Shown here: positions 45,533 through 52,387 of the stretch, one piece after another
Numbering within the stretch: position 1 is the first letter of the stretch
Layout: each line of letters starts with the position of its first letter
DNA from: Arcticibacter sp.
GTDB taxonomy: Bacteria; Bacteroidota; Bacteroidia; 2-12-FULL-35-15
Direction: 5' to 3'
DNA length: 64,000 bases
Assembly: GCA_021155045.1 (NCBI GenBank)
Contig: JAJNQB010000014.1
Coordinates: 186,001 to 250,000 of the forward strand
Program-made: the position numbers and the translations under genes
The notes under the pieces: generated by a model
What the model was told of the DNA's origin: nothing
Databases searched by the model: none
The model's input: the letters and a program-made list of their open reading frames with translations, nothing else

Positions 45533-45554
45533 AAGATTTAAGCCAAATTTTGTT

Positions 45555-45562
45555 TAGTTTTG
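45555..45562 (+). promoter_or_regulatory. Putative -7 box of metX
   Basis: TAGTTTTG on the plus strand, an exact TAnnTTTG match. It lies downstream of an in-frame TTG at 45517 and so supports the ATG at 45619 as the metX start. About 50 bases of leader remain; no riboswitch was recognised in them. Confidence 0.5.
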
Positions 45563-45618
45563 CGAAGTATTCCCGCCAACCCTCTTCTTTTTTAGGAATA
45601 GGAGCGAAGAAAATACCC

Positions 45619-46623
45619 ATGAATAAACATTTTTTTACATACCGACAACCACTAAAATTAGAAAACGGAGAAACACTTTCTTCATTAGATATTGTTTATC
45701 ATACTTACGGAAGAGTAAATGATGAGAAGAGTAATGTAATTTGGTTTTGTCATGCACTTACTGCAAATAGTGATGTTGCCGATTGGTGGTCTTCTTTAGT
45801 TGGCAAAGGAAAAACTTACGACCCCGCAAAATATTTTATTATTTGTGCAAACATTATTGGCTCTTGCTATGGCTCTAGCGGACCATTAACAATTAACCCT
45901 GAAACTCAAAAGCCTTATTATAGTACGTTTCCAAAGGTTACAATACGCGATATGGTACAGGCTCATATTATTTTGAGAAAACATTTAGGCATTGAAAAAA
46001 TAAACACCATCATTGGTGGTTCTATGGGAGGATATCAAGCACTAGAATGGGTTATAACCGAACCTGCTGTTTTTGAAAAAATGATTTTGGTATCAACCAG
46101 CTCACAAGAATCTGCATGGGGAATTGCCATACACACTGCTCAACGCTTAGCAATAGAAACAGATTTAACTTGGAAAGATTTAAACCAACAAGCAGGAGCC
46201 CAAGGCTTAAAAACAGCCCGAGCAATAGGAATGCTTACTTACAGAAATTATGAAGCTTTTGTAAAAACACAAACAGACAATGAAAATAAATTAGATAATT
46301 TTAAAGCAAGTACTTACATAAATTATCAAGGCGAAAAATTGGTTAAACGTTTTAATGCATACAGTTATTGGATACTAACCAAAGCTATGGATTCGCATAA
46401 CATTGCAAGAGGAAGAAGTGAAATAAAAAGTGTTTTAAATTCAATACAAACAAAAACATTAATTATTGGAATAAGCAGCGATTTTTTATGTCCTGTTGCA
46501 GAACAAAAATTTATGGCACAACATATTCCAAATTCACACTTTATAGAAATAGATTCTCCTTACGGACATGATGGTTTTTTGATAGAAGGGAAATTGATTG
46601 GGGAAGCGATAGAACGATTTTAA
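45619..46623 (+). CDS. metX: Homoserine O-acetyltransferase (MetX family)
   Basis: A 334-residue alpha/beta-hydrolase acyltransferase that activates homoserine for methionine synthesis. Motifs are NVIWFCHALTANSDVADWW, NIIGSCYGSSGPLTINPETQKPY, the nucleophile elbow GGSMGGYQALEW with the catalytic Ser, ISSDFLCPVAEQ with Asp, and SPYGHDGFLIE with His. Acetyl versus succinyl specificity cannot be told safely. The ATG at 45619 begins the usual MetX N-terminus (FTYRQPLKLENGETL) and follows a promoter box at 45555. It is followed by three genes in the same direction, the first 12 bases away. Confidence 0.94.
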   Translation: MNKHFFTYRQPLKLENGETLSSLDIVYHTYGRVNDEKSNVIWFCHALTANSDVADWWSSLVGKGKTYDPAKYFIICANIIGSCYGSSGPLTINPETQKPYYSTFPKVTIRDMVQAHIILRKHLGIEKINTIIGGSMGGYQALEWVITEPAVFEKMILVSTSSQESAWGIAIHTAQRLAIETDLTWKDLNQQAGAQGLKTARAIGMLTYRNYEAFVKTQTDNENKLDNFKASTYINYQGEKLVKRFNAYSYWILTKAMDSHNIARGRSEIKSVLNSIQTKTLIIGISSDFLCPVAEQKFMAQHIPNSHFIEIDSPYGHDGFLIEGKLIGEAIERF

Positions 46624-46635
46624 AAAACCAATTTT

Positions 46636-46986
46636 ATGAAAAAAATATATTACCTCAGCACATGCTCAACTTGCACACGCATTATCAATGAGCTTAGTTT
46701 AAAAGAAAAGAAATTTATTTTTCAAGACATTAAAACAGAAAAAATTACTACTGCCCAATTAACAGAAATGAAAAAAATGGCTGGCAGCTATGAAGCTTTG
46801 TTTAGTCGTGTTGCAATGAAATACAGAGCATTAGGATTGGATAAGAAGAAATTAACAGAAGATGATTACAGAAAATATATTTTAGAAGAATACACCTTTT
46901 TAAAACGCCCTGTAATTATTATCAATGATAAAATATTTATTGGAAATTCGAAAAACACAATTGCTCAAGCTAAAGAAAACATCTAA
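46636..46986 (+). CDS. ArsC/Spx-family thioredoxin-fold protein
   Basis: A 116-residue protein. The N-terminal YLSTCSTCTRIINEL has a CxxC motif like Spx/MgsR and YffB-type ArsC relatives, followed by FQDIKTEKITTAQLTEM and the C-terminal FLKRPVIIINDKIFIGNS with the conserved Arg-Pro. Family members act as arsenate reductases, redox-sensitive transcription modulators or uncharacterised reductases; none can be assigned here. It lies between metX and the EamA gene with gaps of 12 and 2 bases. Confidence 0.85.
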   Translation: MKKIYYLSTCSTCTRIINELSLKEKKFIFQDIKTEKITTAQLTEMKKMAGSYEALFSRVAMKYRALGLDKKKLTEDDYRKYILEEYTFLKRPVIIINDKIFIGNSKNTIAQAKENI

Positions 46987-46988
46987 AA

Positions 46989-47897
46989 ATGAGCAAATCG
47001 TTACAAGCACATCTTGCTTTACTTGTTGTTAATTTAATTTATGGAGCAAATTATTCCATTGCTAAAGAAGTTATGCCTGCTTACGTACAACCTTTTGCAT
47101 TTGTACTTTTACGTGTTGGTGGTGCATTAGTCTTATTTTGGATTGTTGGCACATTTTTTATCAAAGAAAAAATTGATAAAAAAGATTTATCCCGATTCGC
47201 CCTTCTTGCATTATTTGGTGTTGCTTGTAACCAATTATTGTTTTTAAAAGGATTAAGCTTAACTACTCCCATAAACGCGGCTATCATAATGATTTCAAAT
47301 CCTATTGTGGTTTTGCTTATAGCCGCTGCTGTTTTAAAAGAAAAAGTTTCCATTCAAAAATTAGTAGGTATTGGTTTGGGTATTTCTGGCGCATTGCTTT
47401 TATTGCTTTTTAATAAATCTTTTTCGATTGGCTCTGAAACAATGTCGGGCGACATTATGATTTTAGTAAACTCCATTTCATGGGCTATGTATTTAGTTTT
47501 GGTAAAACCATTGATGAAAAAATACAATACATTCACCATTGTAAAATGGGTATTTCTTTTTGGATTTTTTTATGTTTTGCCTTTCGCATTTTCAGAAATA
47601 AAAGAAGTACAATGGGAACAAATGCCAAGTAAAATATATTGGGATATTGGTTTTGTAGTAATAGGAACTACATTTTTTGCCTATGTTTTAAATACTTATG
47701 CTTTAAGAGCGTTAAGCCCATCGGTTGTAAGTATCTACATTTATTTACAACCTTTTTTAGCTACTCTTTTTGCCGTATTCATTTATAGAAACGATACTTT
47801 AGACTTGCGCAAAATTACTGCTGCTGTATTAATTGTTTTGGGTGTTTACTTAGTGAGTTTTCCTTTTAAAAAAGCGGATAATAAAATAAAGGAGTAG
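46989..47897 (+). CDS. EamA/DMT-family transporter
   Basis: A 302-residue inner-membrane protein with ten predicted helices in two EamA repeats. The first begins LALLVVNLIYGANYSIAKEVMP and the second GDIMILVNSISWAMYLVLVKPLM. SPSVVSIYIYLQPFLATLFAVFIY is the typical end of the second repeat. These are drug/metabolite exporters; the substrate is unknown. It follows the ArsC-like gene by 2 bases. Confidence 0.9.
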   Translation: MSKSLQAHLALLVVNLIYGANYSIAKEVMPAYVQPFAFVLLRVGGALVLFWIVGTFFIKEKIDKKDLSRFALLALFGVACNQLLFLKGLSLTTPINAAIIMISNPIVVLLIAAAVLKEKVSIQKLVGIGLGISGALLLLLFNKSFSIGSETMSGDIMILVNSISWAMYLVLVKPLMKKYNTFTIVKWVFLFGFFYVLPFAFSEIKEVQWEQMPSKIYWDIGFVVIGTTFFAYVLNTYALRALSPSVVSIYIYLQPFLATLFAVFIYRNDTLDLRKITAAVLIVLGVYLVSFPFKKADNKIKE

Positions 47898-47908
47898 ACG
47901 AAAAATCT

Positions 47909-47916
47909 TACATTTG
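47909..47916 (+). promoter_or_regulatory. Putative -7 box of yicC
   Basis: TACATTTG, an exact TAnnTTTG match, 19 bases before the yicC ATG. No TTG at the usual distance. Confidence 0.45.
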
Positions 47917-47935
47917 CTTATATATAAATTGCATT

Positions 47936-48814
47936 ATGACATTTAAATCAATGACCGGCTTTGGGAAAGCTACACAAGAAATTGTAGGCAAAAAAATTAT
48001 TGTTGAAATACGCTCACTTAACAGCAAGCAGCTTGACTTAAACTTAAGAATTCCTTATTTATACAAAGAAAAAGAGCTTGAATTACGCACCGAAATTGCA
48101 AAACAACTAGAGCGTGGAAAAATTGATTTAAATATTTACTGTGAATCTACACAAGAAACTCTTCCTGTAAATCTGAATAAAGAACTAGTTAAAACATATT
48201 ATCATGAATTAAAAAAGCTTTCAGAAGATTTAAACGAAACAAAAAGCGATTTACTTTCCTTGTCGCTAAAAATGCCAGATGTGATGAAAGCAGAAAGAGA
48301 AACAATAGAGTTAGATGAACAAGAATGGAAAGAAGTTAAGTCTGTTGTAAATAAAGCCATTGAAGCTTTTCAAAAATTCAGAGATGATGAAGGAAAAACG
48401 TTAGAAAACGAGTTTAACACTCGGATTTCTATTGTTGAAAAACTATTGAATGAGGTAATTTCTTTTGACAATCCAAGAGTGGAAAATATAAAAAACAGAA
48501 TAAAAAATAATTTAGAAGAAGTAATCGATATAAACAAAATTGATAAAAATCGTTTTGAGCAAGAATTAATTTATTACATCGAAAAGCTTGATATTACCGA
48601 AGAAAAGCTTCGATTAAAAACACATCTTGATTATTTTAAAAGTACCATGAAAGAGCCCGGTAGCGGAAGAAAGCTTGGATTTATTTCACAAGAAATAGGA
48701 AGAGAAATAAATACGATTGGCTCTAAAGCAAACGATGCAACAATTCAAAAAATTGTTGTACAAATGAAAGATGAATTAGAAAAAATAAAAGAACAGATGT
48801 TGAATGTGCTTTAG
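47936..48814 (+). CDS. YicC/YloC family endoribonuclease-like protein
   Basis: A 292-residue protein. The N-terminal MTGFGKATQEIVGKKIIVEIRSLNSKQLDLNLRIP and C-terminal GRKLGFISQEIGREINTIGSKANDATIQKIVVQMKDELEKIKEQMLNV are the two conserved YicC blocks. E. coli YicC is reported to be an RNase. In many bacteria the gene directly precedes gmk; here a GIY-YIG gene within repeats lies between them. Confidence 0.94.
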   Translation: MTFKSMTGFGKATQEIVGKKIIVEIRSLNSKQLDLNLRIPYLYKEKELELRTEIAKQLERGKIDLNIYCESTQETLPVNLNKELVKTYYHELKKLSEDLNETKSDLLSLSLKMPDVMKAERETIELDEQEWKEVKSVVNKAIEAFQKFRDDEGKTLENEFNTRISIVEKLLNEVISFDNPRVENIKNRIKNNLEEVIDINKIDKNRFEQELIYYIEKLDITEEKLRLKTHLDYFKSTMKEPGSGRKLGFISQEIGREINTIGSKANDATIQKIVVQMKDELEKIKEQMLNVL

Positions 48815-48961
48815 TTCATTACGAATGTACCGAAGCAATCTCTATACTAAGAAATGATAATTAAATAATGAAATGATAAACCCATAGATTGCTTCAGTCG
48901 TGCCTCCTTCGCAATGACGAAAACGAAATGAGTCATTGCGAGCGCAGCGAAGCAATCTCCA
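48815..48961. repeat. Cluster of dispersed-repeat units left of the GIY-YIG gene
   Basis: Three units of one repeat family lie here: a degenerate forward unit at about 48816-48845 (TCATTACGAATGTACCGAAG...), a reverse unit at 48886-48918 (GATTGCTTCAGTCGTGCCTC...) and a forward unit at 48931-48961 (GTCATTGCGAGCGCAGCGAA...). The consensus is like TCATTGCGAGG-n-ACGAAGCAATCTC. The first two form one inverted pair. The third pairs with the reverse unit after the GIY-YIG gene. Confidence 0.8.
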
Positions 48962-48970
48962 CGAACTAAT

Positions 48971-49261
48971 ATGATAGTTAGATATTTTGTTTATATAATG
49001 ACTAATGCAAATAACACCGTTTTATATACAGGAGTAACCAATAATCTAGAAAAAAGAACATTACAACATAAAGAAAAAATAAATTCAAGTTTTACAAATA
49101 AGTATAAAATTGGTAAACTAGTGTATTATGAAGTTTTTCATTCGATAAATGATGCAATTACAAGAGAAAAACAAATAAAAGCTGGGTCAAGAAAGAAAAA
49201 AGAAATTTTAATAAAAAGAATGAATGAAATGTGGAAGGATTTATCCGAAAGCTTTACTTAG
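48971..49261 (+). CDS. Single-domain GIY-YIG nuclease, bracketed by inverted repeats
   Basis: A 96-residue protein of the UPF0213/YhbQ-like GIY-YIG group. VYIMTNANNTVLYTGVTNNLEKR carries the two GIY-YIG strands (VYI, YTG) and the catalytic Arg, and ITREKQIKAGSRKKK holds the metal-binding Glu. The protein is likely catalytically intact. The ORF starts ten bases after one repeat unit, and its stop codon lies at the beginning of the inverted unit (49261-49291). It interrupts the common yicC-gmk pair. A mobile or repeat-maintaining role is inferred from this context. Confidence 0.9.
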   Translation: MIVRYFVYIMTNANNTVLYTGVTNNLEKRTLQHKEKINSSFTNKYKIGKLVYYEVFHSINDAITREKQIKAGSRKKKEILIKRMNEMWKDLSESFT

Positions 49262-49291
49262 AGATCGCTTCGGTGGTGCCTCCCTCACAAT
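49261..49291. repeat. Right inverted-repeat unit after the GIY-YIG gene
   Basis: GAGATCGCTTCGGTGGTGCCTCCCTCACAATGA, beginning inside the GIY-YIG stop codon. It is the reverse-complement form of the unit at 48931-48961, with some divergence. It ends 14 bases before the gmk ATG. Confidence 0.75.
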
Positions 49292-49305
49292 GAACAAACA
49301 AAAGA

Positions 49306-49872
49306 ATGAACGGCAAATTAATCATATTCTCAGCGCCATCTGGAGCAGGTAAAACAACAATTGTTCACCATCTGCTAAAAGTTTTTCCAGACTTAGAATT
49401 TTCTGTTTCTGCTTGCAGTAGAGAAATGCGAAAAGGAGAGGAATATGGTCTGGACTATTACTTTTTAACAGTTGATGACTTTAAAGAAAAAATAGAAAAA
49501 GAAGAATTTATTGAGTGGGAAGAAGTTTATAAAGACAATTTTTACGGAACACTTAAAAGTGAAATTGAACGAATTTGGAAAAAAGGGAAACACGTTATTT
49601 TTGATGTAGATGTTATTGGAGGATTAAACTTAAAAAAACAATTCGGAGAAAAAGCTCTTTCTGTTTTTGTGATGCCACCAAGCATCGAACATCTTGAAAA
49701 ACGACTACAATCAAGAGAAACAGAGACACCTGAAAGTATTGCACGCAGAATTGGAAAAGCAGAAACAGAATTAAAAACGGCAAGTCAATTTGATAAAATA
49801 ATTTTAAACGATAATTTAGAAACTGCATTTGAAGAAGCAGAAAAAATTGTTGGTGAATTTATAACAGAATAA
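49306..49872 (+). CDS. gmk: Guanylate kinase
   Basis: A 188-residue enzyme that phosphorylates GMP to GDP. The P-loop is FSAPSGAGKTTIVHHLL; GMP-binding residues lie in FSVSACSREMRKGEEYGLDYYFLTVDDF and EWEEVYKDNFYGTLKSEI, and the lid region is RLQSRETETPESIARRIGKAETEL. Standard length. Four bases before the ACMSD-like gene. Confidence 0.97.
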   Translation: MNGKLIIFSAPSGAGKTTIVHHLLKVFPDLEFSVSACSREMRKGEEYGLDYYFLTVDDFKEKIEKEEFIEWEEVYKDNFYGTLKSEIERIWKKGKHVIFDVDVIGGLNLKKQFGEKALSVFVMPPSIEHLEKRLQSRETETPESIARRIGKAETELKTASQFDKIILNDNLETAFEEAEKIVGEFITE

Positions 49873-49875
49873 AAA

Positions 49876-50895
49876 ATGGGAAAAATTTTAACGATTGATA
49901 TTCACACACATATTTTACCAGAAAACATTCCACATTGGAAAGAAAAATTTGGCTATGGCGGTTTTATTCAATTAGAACATCACAAACCATGTTGCGCAAA
50001 AATGATTCGTGATGATGGAAAATTTTTCAGAGAGATTGAAGATAATTGTTGGAGTGCCGAAAAAAGAATTCAGGAATGCAATCATCATCATGTGGATGTT
50101 CAAGTACTTTCTACTGTTCCTGTAATGTTTAGCTATTGGGCAAAACCACAAGACTGTTTAAACCTTTCTATGTTTCTGAATGACCATATTGCAGATATTG
50201 TTCAGCGTTATCCAAAACGCTTTATTGGACTTGGAACAATTCCAATGCAAGCTCCTGATTTGGCAGTAAAAGAATTAGAACGCTGTAAAAAAATTGGACT
50301 GGTAGGAATTCAAATAGGAACAAACATCAATCAAGAAAATTTAAACGAAGAAAAATATTTTGCAATTTTTAAAGCATGTGAAGAGCTGGGCATGGCTGTT
50401 TTTATTCATCCATGGGAAATGATGGGCGAACAAAACATGCAACGTTATTGGTTACCTTGGTTAGTAGGTATGCCAGCAGAAACATCAAGAGCCGCTTGTT
50501 CTTTAATATTTGGAGGAATTTTAGAACGTTTACCAAACTTACGAATTGCTTTTGCACATGGAGGAGGTTCTTTCCCTGCAACCATAGGACGTATAGAACA
50601 TGGCTTTAATTGCCGACCAGATTTAGTTGCAATAGATAACAACATTAACCCTAAAGAATATTTAGGAAAATTTTGGATAGACAGTTTAGTACATGATGAA
50701 CAAATGTTAGATTTTGTTGTTGGAATGTTTGGCGCAAATCGTGTGGCATTGGGAACCGATTATCCTTTTCCATTAGGTGAATTAGAACCAGGAAAACTAA
50801 TTAAAGAAATGCCTTACGAACGAGATGTAAAAGAATTGCTTTTAAATGGTTCTGCTTTAGAATGGCTAAATTTGAAAAAAGAAATGTTCTTATAA
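49876..50895 (+). CDS. ACMSD-like amidohydrolase (aminocarboxymuconate-semialdehyde decarboxylase)
   Basis: A 339-residue metal-dependent decarboxylase of the amidohydrolase-2 family. Metal ligands are in IDIHTHILPENIPHW, FIHPWEMMG, FAHGGGSFPATIGRI and GTDYPFPLGE. The last three blocks with the FWIDSLVHDEQML segment are characteristic of ACMSD, which removes the carboxylate from 2-amino-3-carboxymuconate semialdehyde in the kynurenine route of Trp breakdown. Activity is inferred from these motifs. Its 3' end overlaps the converging superoxide dismutase gene by six bases. Confidence 0.9.
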   Translation: MGKILTIDIHTHILPENIPHWKEKFGYGGFIQLEHHKPCCAKMIRDDGKFFREIEDNCWSAEKRIQECNHHHVDVQVLSTVPVMFSYWAKPQDCLNLSMFLNDHIADIVQRYPKRFIGLGTIPMQAPDLAVKELERCKKIGLVGIQIGTNINQENLNEEKYFAIFKACEELGMAVFIHPWEMMGEQNMQRYWLPWLVGMPAETSRAACSLIFGGILERLPNLRIAFAHGGGSFPATIGRIEHGFNCRPDLVAIDNNINPKEYLGKFWIDSLVHDEQMLDFVVGMFGANRVALGTDYPFPLGELEPGKLIKEMPYERDVKELLLNGSALEWLNLKKEMFL

Positions 50896-51645
50896 ATTAT
50901 ACAACCCTTCCGCCATCTCCCAATTAACAACATTCCAAAAAGAAGTAATATAATCAGCTCTGCGGTTTTGGTTTTTTAAATAATATGCATGTTCCCAAAC
51001 ATCTAACGCAAGTATTACATTTCCTTTAACTTCTATTTCAGTTAAATTCATTAATGGATTATCTTGATTAGCAGTTGATGTAATGGCAAGTTTGCCTTCT
51101 TTTGTTTTTACTAGCCAAGCCCATCCAGAACCAAACCGTTTCATGGCAGCCTCTGTAAATTGTTTTTTAAATTCTTCCGTTGAACCAAATTCTTTTTTAA
51201 TTGCCTCTGCTAATTTTCCTGTTGGCTCTCCTCCTCCTTTTGGGCTTATCATTGTCCAAAACAAGCTGTGATTATAATGTCCACCAGCATTATTTCTTAA
51301 TGCAGCAGGAAGTTTTGCTATTTTTTCAAAAATATTCTCAAACGTTTGTGGGCTTCCTAAAATGTTTCCATCAACAGTTTCTAAAGCTTTGTTCAAATTG
51401 GCAACATATCCTTGATGATGCTTGCTATGATGAATTTCCATTGTAAGTTTATCAATGTGAGGTTCCAAAGCATCATAGGCATAAGGCAATGCAGGTAATG
51501 TATATTTTCCAGCATCAATAGGTAAAATTTCTTTTTCTAAAAAAGAAGAAGCAACGGTTGTTGCTTTAATAATTTCAGAACTAGCAATAGCACCTAATGT
51601 AAGTGCTGCAGCTTTTTTAAAAAATTTTCTTCTTGAGTTTTCCAT
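50890..51645 (-). CDS. Exported Fe/Mn superoxide dismutase with Tat-type signal
   Basis: A 251-residue superoxide dismutase with an N-terminal extension of about 45 residues. It begins SRRKFFKKAAALTLGAIASSEIIKA, a twin-arginine signal. The SOD part has the metal-binding His residues in MEIHHSKHHQGYVANLNKAL and NAGGHYNHSLFW, and Asp/His in LALDVWEHAYYLKNQNRRADYI. Iron or manganese preference is not assigned. Export by Tat suggests protection of the periplasm or a folded metal-loaded enzyme. The gene overlaps the ACMSD-like gene tail to tail. Confidence 0.92.
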   Translation of the reverse strand: MENSRRKFFKKAAALTLGAIASSEIIKATTVASSFLEKEILPIDAGKYTLPALPYAYDALEPHIDKLTMEIHHSKHHQGYVANLNKALETVDGNILGSPQTFENIFEKIAKLPAALRNNAGGHYNHSLFWTMISPKGGGEPTGKLAEAIKKEFGSTEEFKKQFTEAAMKRFGSGWAWLVKTKEGKLAITSTANQDNPLMNLTEIEVKGNVILALDVWEHAYYLKNQNRRADYITSFWNVVNWEMAEGLYNL

Positions 51646-51658
51646 TTTTATTTTGTTT

Positions 51659-51736
51659 TAGTCATTGTAATTATCGCAACAATAAACCCATACTTGTACT
51701 GATATTGCTACAGTCGTTTCTCTTTCGCAATGGCGT
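51659..51736. repeat. Degenerate copy of the GIY-YIG-flanking repeat pair
   Basis: AGTCATTGTAATTATCGCAACAAT at about 51659-51682 and GATATTGCTACAGTCGTTTC...TTTCGCAATGGC at about 51701-51734 resemble the forward and reverse units at 48931 and 48886. The pair has no ORF between its arms and is weakened by mutations. It lies between the biotin-carrier and superoxide dismutase genes. Confidence 0.6.
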
Positions 51737-51754
51737 AAAAGAATAATTTGCTAA

Positions 51755-52258
51755 CTACACAAAATTTATAAGCACTTGATTCTTCTCCACTGCCATTCCT
51801 TTTTTCACATTTATTTTTTTAACAATACCGTCTGTTGGAGATTTTAAAATGTTTTCCATTTTCATGGCTTCTAATACTAAAATGGCGTCTCCTTTTTTTA
51901 CTTCATCTCCTTCATTCACTCTTACATCAAGAACCAAACCAGGCATAGGAGCTTTTACTTCATTTACTTTATTTGCATTCAAGTTATCCATTCCAAGACT
52001 TTTTAACAATTCGTCAAACTTATCTTTTACTTGAATTTGATAATTAGTGCCATTCACATTTATTGTAAATGTTTTTTCTCTTACATCAGCTTTTACAACT
52101 TGTGCTGTAAAAGATTTATTGTTTTTGATGATATGAAAAACATTCTCTTTTATTTCAATTTTATCCCAATCAAATTTTTGAGAATCAATTGTTCCTTCGT
52201 TTGCCCCATCAAAATAGATTACAAACTCTGTTTTTTCATTTACTTTTACTTTCAACAT
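51755..52258 (-). CDS. Biotin carboxyl carrier protein of an acyl-CoA carboxylase
   Basis: A 167-residue protein with a C-terminal biotinyl domain, VKAPMPGLVLDVRVNEGDEVKKGD and VLEAMKMENILKSPTDG, where the Lys in AMKM is biotinylated. The N-terminal half is a beta-rich domain of the kind found in pyruvate, propionyl- or acetyl-CoA carboxylase carriers. No carboxylase or carboxyltransferase gene is nearby. ATG 52258 (MLKVKVNEKTEF) is chosen over the ATG at 52285, which follows a promoter-like box (TACTTTTA, 52288-52295) by only two bases. Confidence 0.9.
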   Translation of the reverse strand: MLKVKVNEKTEFVIYFDGANEGTIDSQKFDWDKIEIKENVFHIIKNNKSFTAQVVKADVREKTFTINVNGTNYQIQVKDKFDELLKSLGMDNLNANKVNEVKAPMPGLVLDVRVNEGDEVKKGDAILVLEAMKMENILKSPTDGIVKKINVKKGMAVEKNQVLINFV

Positions 52259-52387
52259 AATACTATTATTTGTTTCAAAAATCATTATAAAAGTACATAT
52301 TTCAAATCAATATTGCCACTCATCACATAAAATTTGAAATCTACTTTATTTTCACAACCTTTGGAACGCTAAAAATTAAAATACAAA

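Noticed and set aside
45517..45618. 34-residue N-terminal extension of MetX from a TTG start
   Set aside because: A TAGTTTTG promoter box lies inside it, the osmC promoter overlaps it, and MetX homology starts at the ATG at 45619.
45562..45618. SAM riboswitch before metX
   Set aside because: The leader is only about 50 bases and no known SAM aptamer signature was recognised; a covariance-model search would settle it.
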